Origin: Guillardia theta CCMP2712
Taxonomy: Eukaryota; Cryptophyceae; Pyrenomonadales; Geminigeraceae
DNA length: 64,000 nucleotides
Direction: 5' to 3'
Assembly (NCBI RefSeq): GCF_000315625.1
Contig: NW_005434666.1
Span: 75,700-139,699, forward strand
This document shows, one piece after another, positions 22,600 to 34,830 of this stretch. The first letter of the stretch is position 1. Each line of letters starts with the position of its first letter. A program made the translations under genes and the position numbers. The notes below the pieces were generated by a model. That model did not search any database and was not told where the DNA came from. It saw only the letters and a program-made list of their open reading frames with translations.

Positions 22600-22880
22600 T
22601 GCTAAGGACCGGTCCATGAACATGGAAAGGAGGGATGGGGTAGGGGTGGGTCAAATCTTGTAAAACTAAACAAAATTGTCGAGGTGTAAAGGACACGCTA
22701 GAAGAGGGGATGAAGGGGGTGATATAAGGAGCAGGGTATCTGCATAGCGAGGGGGGGGTGGGGTAGGTATGAACATACCCAAGTCAAAGTGGTGGGTACT
22801 AGTTAGACTCAGCTAGGGGTGGTATCTATATGAGGAGGGACTTGAGGGAGGTAGAGGACATCGACTTGGGGTGGGGTGGT
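22600..22880. other. intergenic GGGGTA-rich tract
   Basis: G-rich strings such as GGGGTGGGGTAGG, of the same type as those near 36.7-37.1 and 52.4-53.1 kb. Lies between divergent genes; no coding signal. Confidence 0.5.
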
Positions 22881-22890
22881 ACCACGTGCT

Positions 22891-23569
22891 ATGGTTTCGG
22901 TGCTTGATGAGCTCAGGGCGACGCTGGAGGCGATGAAGGCGCGAGGAGGAGCGGCAGGGGAACGAGTGCCAGCATCCACACAGAAGGCTGCAGAAGAGCT
23001 CCTCTCTTGCCTCAGGTATGCCCTTGCATGCCCTCTGGTTGCAAACAGTCTGCTCCTGTGAAGGGGAGCAGCGTCCTCTTGACTGTAAGCGTGAAGGTTG
23101 GCACCTTGTGGACTTTGTCCCAGTTCTTCGTTCATGTTTATGTGTCCTCGTCTTTGTTCGCGTGGGTGTTCTGTGCAATGATTCAGCGATGTGATGATCA
23201 GCATTGTTTTCATCCGCCATTTGCATGTGTTTGTGTATTGCCTGATTGTTTTGCCAAGGCGAGATGCAGGGCTGGTTCAGTCCCAGTCTTCAGGGCCAGC
23301 TATTCACTATGGCATGAACTATGTTGATGGTGGAAATTCAAGCACCCGAGCGCACAACAGCACGGGCATCCTTCCATACAATGATGGGGGAGCAGGTTGT
23401 GCGAGAGGCCTGACGGTTCACTTTTGACTGGTCGCTGATTTGTGTTGCAGCGGCACATTACGCCAAGTTGAGAGCGGGAGGGTCCGGTCAGCATGCAGTT
23501 TCCGCACCGAATGCTATGAGGGGGACAGAGGTCTACATGAAAGGAAGCAGCTGGTCCCAGCATTATTGA
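22891..23569 (+). CDS. small unknown protein, 126 aa, three exons
   Basis: Exons 22891-23015, 23259-23395 and 23451-23569 join in phase (GT-AG) to 126 residues. The N-terminus is helical and Ala/Glu-rich (LDELRATLEAMKARGG). The middle is Gly/Asn/Ser-rich (HYGMNYVDGGN, ILPYNDGG) and the C-terminus is YMKGSSWSQHY. No signal peptide, membrane helix or known domain. The intron 1 acceptor (CCAAG) is weak but is the only one that keeps the frame. Confidence 0.5.
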
Positions 23570-23699
23570 GGTTGTACGCTGGTCGCATGGGTTCAAGAGC
23601 GAATCTCGTTTTTAAACTTGTTTTTCTATTAGAGCACTTCACAGCAAACAATATGTATCTTCTAGTGTTCATCGGACAACACTGATGCGACAGTGCCAT

Positions 23700-25183
23700 C
23701 GTTGTAGACTTTGCGCTTTCCTGCAAGAGTGTCAAGTCAAGTTGATAACGATCATCTGAACAGGTTCACCCTGGTTGAAGAGTCCAGAGTCTGGTCTCAT
23801 AGCAGCGACCTTGTCATCAACAAAGTCGTTCGAGACGTAACTGTCGCTCAACCCTGCAACATCATGGTGGTGTTAAGAGGAGATAACCTCGGGTATATCC
23901 TTACCGAGGTCATGCATGATGGTTCCGAAGAAACTCTGAGGCTTCTGTACAACATACACAGGGGAGAGGGGCCGCTCTGCCAAGAGCATGAGTGCAAGCT
24001 TCGAAGGCTAGCAATGACGCTGAAACCTGTCTTGTGGCGCATGAAGTTGTACTTGTGTCTCGGATGCAAGAGGTCGTGGATGGAATCGTCGAAGGAAGAG
24101 ATGTGCTTGCAGGCATAAAAATTTCCCTCCCCACAAGCCTGTCATGACACAACGCTTCACACATGTGCCTATCTCGCACCGCTACACAATCATGGCAGCC
24201 TAACGCACCTTCAGCCACGCAGAGTTCCGTGGATTAGTCAGGGATCCCTTCTTCCAGCTTACGTCGATGTCAGACGATAGAAGAATCAACATAATGAAGA
24301 TCAATCTTACGCTGGAGTATCCCACTCGTTCTTGGTAGATTTTGACGTCTTGTAGTTCTTGAGTTGCGCAGGTACAAGATTTTTCCCTGATTACATGTGA
24401 GCTGCGGCAGAGTGGCAGGAGGGTCATCACCATAGTACGACAGTGGCTCAGGCACCCGAGCTTGCGATTGAAATCTTCCGCTAGTTTCACACACAAGCAA
24501 CAAGAAGAATTCGCAGACCTCGGAGAAACTCGTCTTGTCCGCTTGAAGTCCTTGTTGACCTGCCCCATCATGTTCAGGGATCAATCCAGCAATCGGGTCG
24601 TCCGCATGAGCAGACGCAGGCCCGTCCTGCTGATAAGTTTACCTTAGCTCGAAGGTTTGAAGCCGAGCGAGGGTGCCTGGCCGAAAATCCCTGCTACAAC
24701 GATCACCCGGCAGACGAGACGAAGCGAGTTCGAGCTTTCCTTAGGGTTGCTATCGTCGATTCCTTGCAGAGCGTGCATAGCTGCTGGATTGGCAGCAAGC
24801 TGTTCGCAGATTGAGTATCTCTCTGCGGAGTAGCTGGACAACGAGTACCTCGTTACATGCGTCGTTGTTTCCATGAGAGCATTCCTCCACCAAGTTTGCT
24901 GGGAGCAGACAAAGTTCAGATCAGGACGAGCATTCCCACAGAAAGACCCCTAACCTGTTCCTGCGAGTGCGCCGGACTGCCAATTCGCTAAAGATTGTAT
25001 TCTGCCTTTCTTCGCGAGCTCCTGTGATGACAAGCAGTCACTATTTGCTCTTCGTCTCCAGGTATATTTTGCTGACATAGGGTTGACTCCTGTCCTCCGC
25101 AGCTTGCTTGAGATAATATTGAGGAGATCGACTACGACTTTTGCGTCAGGCGAAAACGTTGCAATCCGATGAAATGCTCTCAC
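23700..25183 (-). CDS. possible multi-exon helical-repeat gene
   Basis: On the minus strand, blocks with plausible splice borders follow a possible start at 25183 (MRAFHRIATFSPDAKVVVDLL). One is near 25000 (ELAKKGRIQSLANWQSG), joined by a GT-AG intron in phase. Another is near 24880-24690 (YSICEQLAANPAAMHALQ, armadillo-like in feel). Shorter ones lie near 24580, 24370 and 24270. No catalytic motif is seen and the 3' end was not found. A 135-codon plus-strand ORF at 23711-24118 is an alternative for part of the region. Confidence 0.3.
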
Positions 25184-25539
25184 ATGTTTGTCCTTTCTAA
25201 CAACTCGACCCTCTCCTGCATGGCGGAATCAGTTAGTTAGAAAATCAGTAAGATCTAACGAAGAAAACAGCAAAGGAAAGTGTGATCACGGCAAAGAGAC
25301 CATCAATACAACATGACCGACTGCGACGGGAGCAAAGGATCGCCATTGGGACAGTAGGCCAGCACAACAGCATCATGTGCGACAGGCCATGCTCTACCAC
25401 TTGACGGTCACTGACCTTGCTGCCATTCTTCACCAACATCACAGCAATCGTTGCGATGGCTCCCACCACCGCGACCACCGCCGTCGACCTTGCCATGGTG
25501 AAGAGCCGCCGGCTAGTGAGCGGGCCTGCGCCGACAGCC

Positions 25540-26110
25540 CGGTCACGGCTATCCTTCGTTTTACAAGTTCCGGGCCGAGTCCGGCCCGGGCCCGGCCGCG
25601 CCGGGGGCCCTGGCCGGCCCGGGGAGCTCGGAACCCAGTTCGATAGGCCCGGTGACCGTACACTGCTGCCGCAGTGCGCCGCCGGGCCCCGGTGCCGCCG
25701 CGATCCGATGATCGGCGATGCAGGCGCGAGTCCGAGCAAGGTCCGGTCCAGTATTCCATGTCCCGGCAACGAGGAACCATGTCGGTCAGTGCAAGACAGA
25801 ACAATCGTTGAGATAGAAAAACAACAATTGTTTGTGAAGCTCTCAAGAAAACACTGTGCCACCTCAACAGCCACAATGTGTGCCAGTCCGAGGCTTGGCT
25901 TTCACAGAGTCCGACTGAACGGTTACTGAGTTGACTGACCGTACGGACTCTGACCGATCGAGTCGGACCCGGCACAGTGACACGGCGCCGGCGGGTACGG
26001 CGGCCGCGGGCGTACAGTGTACTGAGCCTGAGCCCGCGGCCGGCCCCGAGCCTCAGGCTCCTGGGCCTAGGCGGCGAGTCACTGTCAATGGGCCCGGCAG
26101 TGCGGCTGGC
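25540..26110. repeat. GC-rich island 2
   Basis: Blocks of GGCCCGGGCCCGGCC type with GACCGTAC at about 25650 and 25937. The 16-mer GCCGCGCCGGGGGCCC at 25595-25610 recurs at 45511-45526. Long ORFs on both strands here are composition artefacts. Confidence 0.65.
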
Positions 26111-26119
26111 TTCAGGTAA

Positions 26120-27430
26120 AGGCTGGCAAAGTTAACGCTTAAACTTGACGCGGCGCCCGGCCGCGACAACTCAGTGCACGGACTGTCCGACTGGGCTGGC
26201 CGTGGCAAGTGACTCGCTGCTGTTGAAGAAGAGACTGAAGTTGCCGCTGTCCGTGCAGTGGGTTACACAGGCTCGGACCGTTAAAAGGCTTTCAGGCCGT
26301 CCGAACCGATGCGATTGTTCCCGCCGAGGCTCCTGTAAGCTCTTGAAGAGTTAAAACTTTTGTGGACATGTGTACCCGCAGATATGACCTCGATTCACTG
26401 ACCCAATTTTATTAGCAGTTTTAGCCGGGTCTCGAGTGCGAGTTACAGAGATTTTATTAGTTTTAGCGGAGATCGGTGCAAATACTCCCTGTAATGGTGA
26501 CTGGGCACATGAGCTCTAGTACCCCACCGAAACAACAAATAAAACCAGTACCCCCTGTCCTTGCGCCGTTCCGACGAGACAGCGACGTCCTGTAAGGTGC
26601 ATATTTGTGTCAGCTGCTGACAGAAACACAGTCAGCATGTAATAAAATAAGGGTACGCTTACAGGTATGCATAGTAAATTACAATGTTTCAAATCTGATC
26701 CGGATCCAGCCTCCGATTGATGACGGAGTCCGAGTGTAAAGCTTGAAATCTGGTCACGATTTGACTGCTTTATCACGCCTCTAACCTCTTCTAGCAACTC
26801 CTGAAAGCACCCACCCCCTTCAACTCTGCAACCTCTTGCAACCCTTGGTTGTCCTGTCTGGTTGTGGCGTATTCATAGACAACTTACCTGAAGGAATTCA
26901 ACCCTTCAACCCCCCTCATTCACTCCTTCCTGCGCATTCGGAGGACCCACCCTCAATTTTCTTTCAACTGCCTGTAAGCTGTGCTCGCTGACAGAGACAA
27001 CTAAGTCAATCTCCAGATATGTCCAAAACTTGACCGACCCTTACACCAGATACACACCTCTCCCCCGTGCAGTCCTGTAAGGGATTCCTTAAAGATTATG
27101 AAAAGGTGCTATTTCAGAACTGATTCCGTTCGCCTGAACATTACTACTGCTGAAATGCTGTAAGGCAAGGGAGTGACCTCTTGAACGGATTATAAAAATA
27201 TCGTAGGTACGTTTTAAAGAGCCGACGATTCAGATACACATCCCTCGACGGGTGAATATAGGAATTGCCCTCCCGGGCGCTGCTCCACCTCTGACACCTT
27301 CGTCCTCGTATCGTCTTCCTCCCTACTCCTCCACTCCTCAGCGCTGCTCTCCTCGCAGCCTAGATCTGCAGTTATATCTTCTCGCAGACGCATACCTCTA
27401 TCAATCCTCCTTGCAAGTGACAGGCTATCC
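26120..27430. other. intergenic, no gene seen
   Basis: Includes CTGTAAGG/CTGTAAGC strings at intervals (about 26331, 26590, 26970, 27074, 27160) and TACCCC strings near 26520 and 26810. No exon chain could be assembled. Confidence 0.4.
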
Positions 27431-27438
27431 GATCTCAC

Positions 27439-28689
27439 ATGCAAGTAGTGCAGATGAATCCGTTCCAACAGCAACAACCTTGGTTCTTTCAGAACCCGGC
27501 GCAATCAACACAGCTTGCAATGCCGACCTCCACGCCAAACAAGCCGGCTACGGAGCCCCTGGCCTTGTCTCAAAACTTCGTGCCGGCTTCTGGATCCAAG
27601 ACTTTGTATCCTTTCTCCACAGCAACCAAGCCCACGCTCTCGTTTCCAATGCCCACGGTCCAGCAATCCGGAGACCTCTGGCAATCAACACTAGTTGCCT
27701 CGCCTACAGCAAGCACACAACCCATGCATACGGTCAACCTCGTCGGATGGAACAACGCGCCATCATATCATCAAGTAAATGCTCCGATGCTCAACAGGAG
27801 CCAAGCTCTCCTTGGAATCAACCAGCAACATCAGACTTCAAATGGTCCGATGCAGCAATCTATCCAAGTGCAACCCAACAACCAGCTTTTAATTGCTCAA
27901 ATGCTCGCTCTCATCAAGCAGTCTGGTCAGCACGGCAAGTTGTTTGAGCCACAAGCAAAGGGGCAGATGCAAGAACTTGCGTCTCTCTCAGCAGCTCCTG
28001 CTGCTCAGCCTTGCCAATCCCAGCCCCTCGCTGCACATCGAGACTCAGACAGCCAGGCTTCGTCCACATCCAGCTCGCCAACGCAGGATCCCTCCAGGAC
28101 TTCATCGGGGGGAGAGTCCAAGATGGCACGGGCGAGGGAGAAGCAAGGGGGCAAGTGGCAGAAGGCTGCGGCGCACCACGGAAAGTCATCCGGACTCTCG
28201 TCCACAGGGCAGGGCAACCAGGTCATCGCTTTCAAGCATTTCCTCCAGGAGGAGCAGAGGAAGGGTGTGGTGACGATCGACGCGGTTGGCCAGCCCTCGG
28301 GGATCGACTCGGGCAAGGAGCTTGTGAACCCCCTGGGGCTGAAGAAGTGGCAAGTTAACGACGTGGATCAGTGGTGGGAAGATGGTGAGTCGCTCGTTTC
28401 CTTCATGTGCTCACGATGCTGACGATTTCTCGCAGTGAAGAGATGGTTCGAGGACGATCCCGAGAGATTCTGCTTCCGCGCCTTCTTCATGATGCTTCGC
28501 CGCTTCGGCTTCAAGCCCTTCAACAAGGCTCCTGCTCCCGCCAGCTCCGGTCTCGACTACGGACTCAAGAACAAGCTTGCTCGCACGCACGGATATGAGT
28601 ACGACACGGAGGTTTTCGAACGGTATTGCCAGAGCAGGAAGGCCATCGCCAGGTACTGCCCGATGTCAAAGAAAGAGAAGGAGACATGA
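27439..28689 (+). CDS. Q/S/P-rich protein with conserved-looking C-terminal domain
   Basis: Two exons, 27439-28384 and 28436-28689, joined by a 51-nt intron with donor GTGAGT (phase 1), giving 399 residues. The first 200 residues are Gln, Ser, Pro and Asn-rich and probably disordered. From about residue 260 the chain is ordered and charged: KHFLQEEQRKGV, VDQWWEDVKRWFEDDPERF, FMMLRRFGFKPF, and a Tyr-rich end. The composition resembles a nuclear regulatory or RNA-associated protein. I do not recognise the domain. A second in-frame ATG at 27454 is an alternative start. Confidence 0.65.
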
Positions 28690-28800
28690 ATAGTTGTTGT
28701 ACATACCGATATTTAACAAATGTAGCATAGTGAATGAATATGACTTCTGCTGTGAAATTCGGCTGTTTGTATATTGACACACTCTACAAAAAGTCAACTC

Positions 28801-29865
28801 TCATGTGCTCCGAGAATCGGACGCGCTATCATTAGGACGCTTCTTTGCCACATGTCGAATTCCGTCGCAATGGATTGGAAACCCAAGATACCAAAGGTGC
28901 GCCTCAATGCTTCGGTCCCACTGCAACGAGCAATGAGTGGGAGGAGAGGAACAGGAGCTGAGTACCTGAGGCAGAGAGTTGGAACACTTGGGATCTTCCC
29001 CGGTCTGGTCGCAGATGACAAAGTCATCGTCCTTGCTTCCTGTCTGCCAGATCTCCGTGGGATGGTGATGGAAGTCCGTCAGGAGGAAGACGCCCTTCCC
29101 CTGTGGCGGAAGGTGAGGAACAACGTCGTCCTGGTGGACTATCCTGCTCGTCCTCGGAACCCTCTCAGCGAAGAAATCCGCAAAAAACTTGTTCCCCACG
29201 CGCGGCTCCCCGAAGCTGTACAGCCCGATGTCCGTGCGGTTGAAGAGCATGGAGAGCTCCAACGAGCACAGAGCGGCAAGAGCAGCACCAAGGGAGTGAC
29301 CCGTCACCATCATAGCAGAGTCGGGATGGTCTTTCAGAACCGCAGTCGTCGCGTTGAAGACATTCATCTTGACGGACTGCCAGTCTTGGAAGAAGCCCGA
29401 GTGAACCCTGCAGTGATGATGCCTCTGCCTTCCATCGTCCGCTGAGTCGCAAGCTGAAAACTTTGTGTCCACCTTGTAGTATTCCAGGTCTTGCACCCAG
29501 TTGATGAGGTAGTCCGTCCCTCGGAAAGACACGACTGCCGTGTTCAAGGGTTCATAGTATCCAACAAACACTCCAACATGCCTCGAGACAAGCTTCTCCG
29601 CATTGACAAAGTAGGTTTGGAAACCCCGCATGTCCTGGCATATCTTACAGCTCCAATCCTCAATCATGCCATCTTCGCAGTATGCTATCCGCGAGAAATT
29701 GAGGTAAACCTCCGCATCATCACGGTCGAATCCTCCGAATCCCGTTGGGCGCTCTGCTCCCCTTTCCCCATGTGCAGAAGAGTGTTTCAGCGGTATCCCA
29801 CCACAGCTGGTCAACAGGACCAAAAGCAATAAGCCGGTCTCCGACAAACAGCGTCGAACCACCAT
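28801..29865 (-). CDS. secreted class 3 (fungal-type) lipase
   Basis: N-terminal signal peptide (GLLLLVLLTSCGG). The alpha/beta hydrolase core carries the oxyanion segment SFRGTDY (113-119), the nucleophile elbow GHSLGAA (Ser191), FGEPRVGN, the acid in HQDDVVPHLP (Asp247) and a C-terminal His in HLWYLGF: the lipase_3 layout. The family hydrolyses triacylglycerol or galactolipid esters. A 45-nt GT-AG intron (28921-28965) is divisible by three and open, so the raw ORF (354 codons) overstates the protein by 15 residues; splicing puts the His motif next to the conserved Cys region. Several Cys and N-glycosylation sites fit secretion. Confidence 0.85.
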   Translation of the reverse strand: MVVRRCLSETGLLLLVLLTSCGGIPLKHSSAHGERGAERPTGFGGFDRDDAEVYLNFSRIAYCEDGMIEDWSCKICQDMRGFQTYFVNAEKLVSRHVGVFVGYYEPLNTAVVSFRGTDYLINWVQDLEYYKVDTKFSACDSADDGRQRHHHCRVHSGFFQDWQSVKMNVFNATTAVLKDHPDSAMMVTGHSLGAALAALCSLELSMLFNRTDIGLYSFGEPRVGNKFFADFFAERVPRTSRIVHQDDVVPHLPPQGKGVFLLTDFHHHPTEIWQTGSKDDDFVICDQTGEDPKCSNSLPQVLSSCSSPPTHCSLQWDRSIEAHLWYLGFPIHCDGIRHVAKKRPNDSASDSRST

Positions 29866-29869
29866 CGAT

Positions 29870-30660
29870 ACAATACAAGTGCCAGATCACATATCACGGG
29901 TGAGTCTTGGTTGGTGCAGACCACGAGTCTGCATCCGCGTGGTGGTCTGCTACCTGTCCGCCTGGTGCCAAGAGATCAGTAAACAGAACGACGGCTTTTG
30001 TTGTTGAGTGAGAGTTGATCTTGTTATCTAATAATTCCCATGGTTCTTTCTTAACCTTTCAAGCCTGTGCAAACTAGCTCTGCCACATGTTTCCAACCTC
30101 AATTTCTCTTCCCTTCAGTCAAGTCCTCTACTTGCACTCAACGTTTGAAGCAGGTTGTCTATGCATCTCGTTTTCCATTCTCTTGTGTTCTTGGTGTATC
30201 CTTCTCCTGCTCCTCCTCTCTGTCTTCTCCTTTTGCTCTCGAACCGCCTCTTTCCTGCATGGTTTTGCTGGGTTTTGGTCTGCAACAGGGGGTAGGCCTG
30301 TGACATGGTCTGTTTGAACCCCTAGTTTAGAGCACTAAAAATAGAGAAATTATTGGGTGGGTACTTTCTTCTAGGATTTCTTTCAGGGGTAGGAGGTATA
30401 GGGCTAGGGGTGAAAGTAATGGAAGAAGTGGGGGTGGGCTACAAATTTTGTAGGGGTACTTTTAACGGGGAAAGAGGGGGTGTATCTGTGACGCAACAAA
30501 ATGTTGAGGGGGGCTCGTCAGTTGTAACGGTTCCTCTAAATCGGGTTGCCCATGCTTTGGGGAATGTGGCCAGTAGCGCGAGGGTAGAGAGGGGAACTGA
30601 AGACGGGAAGCAGCGGATAAGGAAGTGAAGGAGGAGAAAGACTTGGAAGAACAGATCCGG
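29870..30660. other. intergenic, GGGGTA-rich
   Basis: G-rich strings of the intergenic tract type at 30350-30510; no gene supported. Confidence 0.45.
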
Positions 30661-30662
30661 AC

Positions 30663-31541
30663 ATGCAGGTCCAAAGAGAACATTCAGCAGTAGACGGGAC
30701 AAGCGATTCGATGCTCCAAGACGACTTTTCGTCAATCCGGCTCAAAAACACTCCCAGGTGCGCATTGACTCGCTCAGGCTATCTGTGTATTCTAAAAGTC
30801 TTCCTCTTGCTGCAGGAGAGGATGGATGGTTTTCGCTGCAGGCTGTGCTGTAGTCTTGGCCCTTGTAGTGTTGGGAGTACAGAGCAGACCTGGCAACACC
30901 ACTCTGACGTCATTGGATGCCGGCCGCCATGCCGGTCGAGCCGTACACGCAGGGGTCGAAAAAGATGTCGACTCGATTGATAAAGATGTGGACAAGACTG
31001 AGAAAGACATCAAGGGGCTGGGAGACCGCCTGATCAAGGACTTCGACTCCATGGTGCTGTTGCACCGGGGAGCTAAGAATGTGACGGGAGAAACGGAGAA
31101 GGGAGACTGGCTCATCCGGATGGGGCTGAAACAGGCGGGCAGAGCAAGTGAGCTGAAAGGGAGGCCGATGGGAACTCAAAGTCCGGAGCTCGATGCGAAA
31201 TGGATCAAAACATTCCGAGATCAGGCTCGCAAACACAAGGTACCAAGCACCAATATAATCCATCAGGTATACATACTTTTTCTCCCTTATGATGTTGATA
31301 TTAGATGCCGTTGGATATTTTTGTGTTTGGCTTTCTTTTCATGATACATAGTATTCTCCCCTTGATTGTGATTGTGATGATGGCGATGCTCGCGCTGCTT
31401 GACGAGTCTGAGCAGATCAAAACTGCTGAGGTGGCGTATCATCGCCTCCAAGGGAGCATGCAGAAGCTAGCGTCTGCTGTGGACCAACTTGACACGTTTG
31501 TGAAAGATGCGAAGAAGAATAGGCAGGATGGAAGACATTGA
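30663..31541 (+). CDS. type II membrane coiled-coil protein, 214 aa
   Basis: Exons 30663-30757, 30816-31239 and 31416-31541 join in phase to 214 residues. About 35 N-terminal residues are polar, followed by one membrane helix (VFAAGCAVVLALVVLGV). A long charged coiled coil then has repeating Asp/Lys heptads (VDSIDKDVDKTEKDI) and a second helical stretch (VAYHRLQGSMQKLASAVDQL). The layout suggests a signal-anchored protein with a lumenal or extracellular coil. No family recognised. Confidence 0.6.
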
Positions 31542-31549
31542 ACTAATGT

Positions 31550-32465
31550 AAGCACGGGCTTCCTCTTGGAAAAGATTGAAAAGGAAATTGTTGCCACCCA
31601 TGGGAACGGGTGAAATGGGATGTTAACATTATAGGGAAAGATTCTAATGGAATGAATCTATATGGCAGTTGTAACTTACTGCACGTGGCGTCCGCATCTT
31701 CATATCTCTGCAATTCTTTTCTGTCGACTTCGTGTAGCTCTTTGAAATTGCTGCTGGGAGTAGGAAAACGACGATGCTTGACAAAGTCACATACAGAGAA
31801 CATGGAGCTGGCGAACAAGAGGTTGATAATATCTCGTAGTTACTCTCTTCTTGTCCCTTCTCTGAAGATCCCCATCACTTCTCTCGCATTCTCTACATCA
31901 CCATCAGGTCGTGTTCCGATTCGCTACAGTTCTGGTTTCGCGTTGCCTGACTCCACCCCTACCCCTGATTTTTGTCCACCCTACCCACTCACAAAAATAT
32001 TCTCCATAACCACCCCTGAAGATTGAACGGAAAGTGAGGGAAACAGACCTCATTAAATTTAATACCACCGGTACAATTCATACCACCTACCGGTCGATTG
32101 GTCAAGTTTTCGCTGGTCGCCACGATTACGAAGCAGGAACGAGGGAGAAGGAGAAGAGAGTGGAGGAGAGATGGAGGAGGAGAGATGGAGGAAGAGAGAT
32201 GGAGGAGGAGGGAGGGAGGGTCTGTGGGAGGAGAGAGGAAGTGGAGATGGAGAGGACACGAGAAGGATGTTGACGGTCCCTTGAGTGTTGCATGAAGATG
32301 AAAGGGGCTGTCGGTGAAAGGGAGAGTTTTACTTCCTCTTCAAGGAGATACAACTGACGGTTTGCGTGAAACCATCAGATGGATGTGGTTTAAGACAAAC
32401 AAGGAAGTGAAGGAGAGGGAGAAGAACCAGCTACTACACAACACACGCACAACAAGAGAACGACA
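31550..32465. other. intergenic with GGAGAGAT repeat
   Basis: Purine-rich imperfect repeat of GGAGAGATGGAGGA units at 32150-32245. TACCCC strings at 31960-32000. No gene seen. Confidence 0.5.
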
Positions 32466-32468
32466 AAC

Positions 32469-34604
32469 ATGATGAGCTTGAGGAAAGTCTGCAGATCACC
32501 CTCTTTGCGCATTCTTCAGAGGTACAGCGACATGTTCCTTCATCGGATCTCTTGACACAGCTTGTTACCTTCAAGTCACAGGGTGTTCAATCATCGCAGG
32601 GGATACATCTGCAACCCCGAGAGCATCGCCCACTGCCGCGTGAGGGAGGAGCGTGGTAGCGCGAGGGAGCATGACGGAACTTGTTACAGGATCTTGTCCA
32701 GCATGCAGATGTCGAGGGGTACCTGTGCCTGGCGTTCTATCCCAAGGAGATCCGGCAGCACATGTGAGCAAGGAGATGAACAGCCTGCTCATAGTCGGCT
32801 GACTTGCTCCAGCCTCGCTATCAAGGCGTTCAATGTGGAGGTCGCAAAGGCTGCGGACAAGAGCTCGAATGAGAAGATGACGGAAATCAGGTGAGCAGAC
32901 CTCGATGTCGCCGGCATGCTGACATTGTGTTTGCTGATGACCGATCGCTGTGCTGATTGCTCTCAACGTTGTGCTTGAACAGGCTTCAATGGTGGAGAAG
33001 TGTTATTGAGAAGCTACCGACGAAGCAGCTTCCCACCCATCCTGTTGTTGGTGATGAGACAAGTTCTCAGTGCGATGTTGCCCGAGCTCATTACTTGCAG
33101 ATGCGCTGTGTGAGACTTTCCACAAGTACGACCTGGACATGGGTCAGTGATTGTGTTGATCGAAATCCTCTGAAGTGTTGGACAAGACCTTCTCTACTCG
33201 CTCGTTGACAAGAGAATCCAAGATCTGAATGTCAAGATCCCTGAAGTGTGAATAGCACTGAGATACATTTCTGGTTTCTCACTCTTCCTTCCGCTCCCCC
33301 ATCGCTCTGCAGACTCTGTACTATACCGAAGAATACGCCGAAGGAACCCAAGGAGCCTTGCTGAAGCTTGCGCTGAAGGTCCTGTCTCTTGAATGTTTCA
33401 GACTCTTCGCATTCTGTTCGGGTGTCCTTGTTGAAACTCCTCTGCTGACTGGGTTTCTCCCTCCTCTCTTTCGCTGAAACTCCTTCCTTTCTGTCAGGTC
33501 TTGGGTGCGCACACGGTGCCCGGCAATGTCAAGGCTGCGCATGTATGTCTCCAGGGCGCAGAAGGAGAAAGGGAGCACTGAGACGGTGGCGAGGACGGGG
33601 GGGGGGGGGCGGGAGGGGAGCGAGAAAGCCTCGAGTAGAGGGAGGAAGGGCGGATGGGAGAGAGGAGAGGCATGCGGAGCATGAAAGTAGTGAAAGCCAG
33701 AATGGGGACTAGAGATCTGATACCCTCTCGCAGCAAGTCGGAACGGCTGTTGGGATCTCGATGCTGATGAGGTCTGCCTTCTGAGACGCGAGGGTTGGGA
33801 GCTGCTGACTCACGGCAGGGGAACGAAGTTTCACGCCCAGAGGAACAAAGTCTACATCCCCCGAGAGCTTGCTTCTACTTGCCAGGTTAGGAACATTAGA
33901 CGGTCGGAGGCGAATGGTCCTAACGCTGTAGCAGCTCTCCATCAGCTCCCTCACTAGGTGTGAGGTAGGTCGAGGCCTCTGACTTTGATAAGAAGATGAC
34001 GCTGTCTCTCTCGCCTCACCAGCCGTCGCCCGAGCTTGCAAGGTGCATGCAGCAGATGGCTATCTTGTGCAGAGGTGAGGCTTCACATGTCGCTAGTCCT
34101 TTGTCAACACAGCCTCTGCCAAGTGACTGCCCTGACTGAATTTGTTGTAGAGTATCTCGACGAGGCGAAGAAGAATGCATGGACCAAGTGTTCACATCCA
34201 CAGTCTCTTTGAGTTTGCCTGAAATAGTACGTGCAGAGAAGCTCTGCCTGTCCTCTACTCGGCTTCCATCGCTAGAGCTTTCCTGTAAGTCCTCAACCTG
34301 AACAACCTCATCTGACAAATCATCATGTGACAGGAATCGACTGGACTCCCTGGATTATGATATTATGTGATTTATGCTTCCTTCCATATTTACTTCCTTC
34401 CTCTCATCCTCCTCCTTCTCATCCTCCTATCTTGCCTCACCGCCATCGACCTCTGCACTCCCATTATCCTCCTCCCACTGCATATCCTGACGATGCGTTG
34501 ACAGGCATCCCTCATGGCAGTATCAAGGGGGGAGCCTCATCCGTGTGCAGATCCCACTGATGATCATGAGTAAGACGTCAACCTCCTCCCCCTCCTCCCG
34601 TTGA
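32469..34604 (+). CDS. NDUFAF6: NDUFAF6-like complex I assembly factor
   Basis: Many short exons keep phase and follow NDUFAF6 (squalene/phytoene synthase-like fold) from end to end: 32469-32521, 32600-32639, 32690-32763, 32813-32890, 32983-33050, 33101-33142, 33187-33245, 33313-33378, 33498-33542, 33734-33771, 33819-33885, then pieces near 34020-34080, 34150-34190 and 34215-34290, 34332-34363, and a last exon stopping at 34602-34604. Signatures: DLVQHADVEGYLC, AIKAFNVEVAKA, QWWRSVIEK, YAEGTQGALLKLAL, RNKVYIPREL and DYDIMHPSWQ near the end. A basic N-terminus (MMSLRKVCRSPSLRIL) fits mitochondrial import. Family role: assembly of respiratory complex I. The true prenyl-synthase Asp-rich motifs are not evident, as expected for this branch. 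Confidence 0.8.
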
Positions 34605-34830
34605 TCTTGGTGCCAGAAAATCGGATCCTTGGGACGTTCTGATCGCCCTGGCGGGGATTTAAGGAGCTCCGAGGACGGAGTCCATGCGCACTGGGATGTT
34701 GATGCCTGAGGAGCTGAGATCAGCCAAAGCAGGATGAAGCGGAAGAGAGGAGAGCGGCGAAGAGAGATCGAGAGCGAAGGAGACAAGAGGAGAGGGGAGA
34801 GGAGATGAGAGGGGAGGCCAGTAAAGCCCA

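Noticed and set aside
25245-25874. 209-codon minus-strand ORF with Gly/Pro/Arg-rich middle
   Set aside because: It is open only because the GC-rich island lacks stops; composition shifts abruptly at the island edge and no domain is present.
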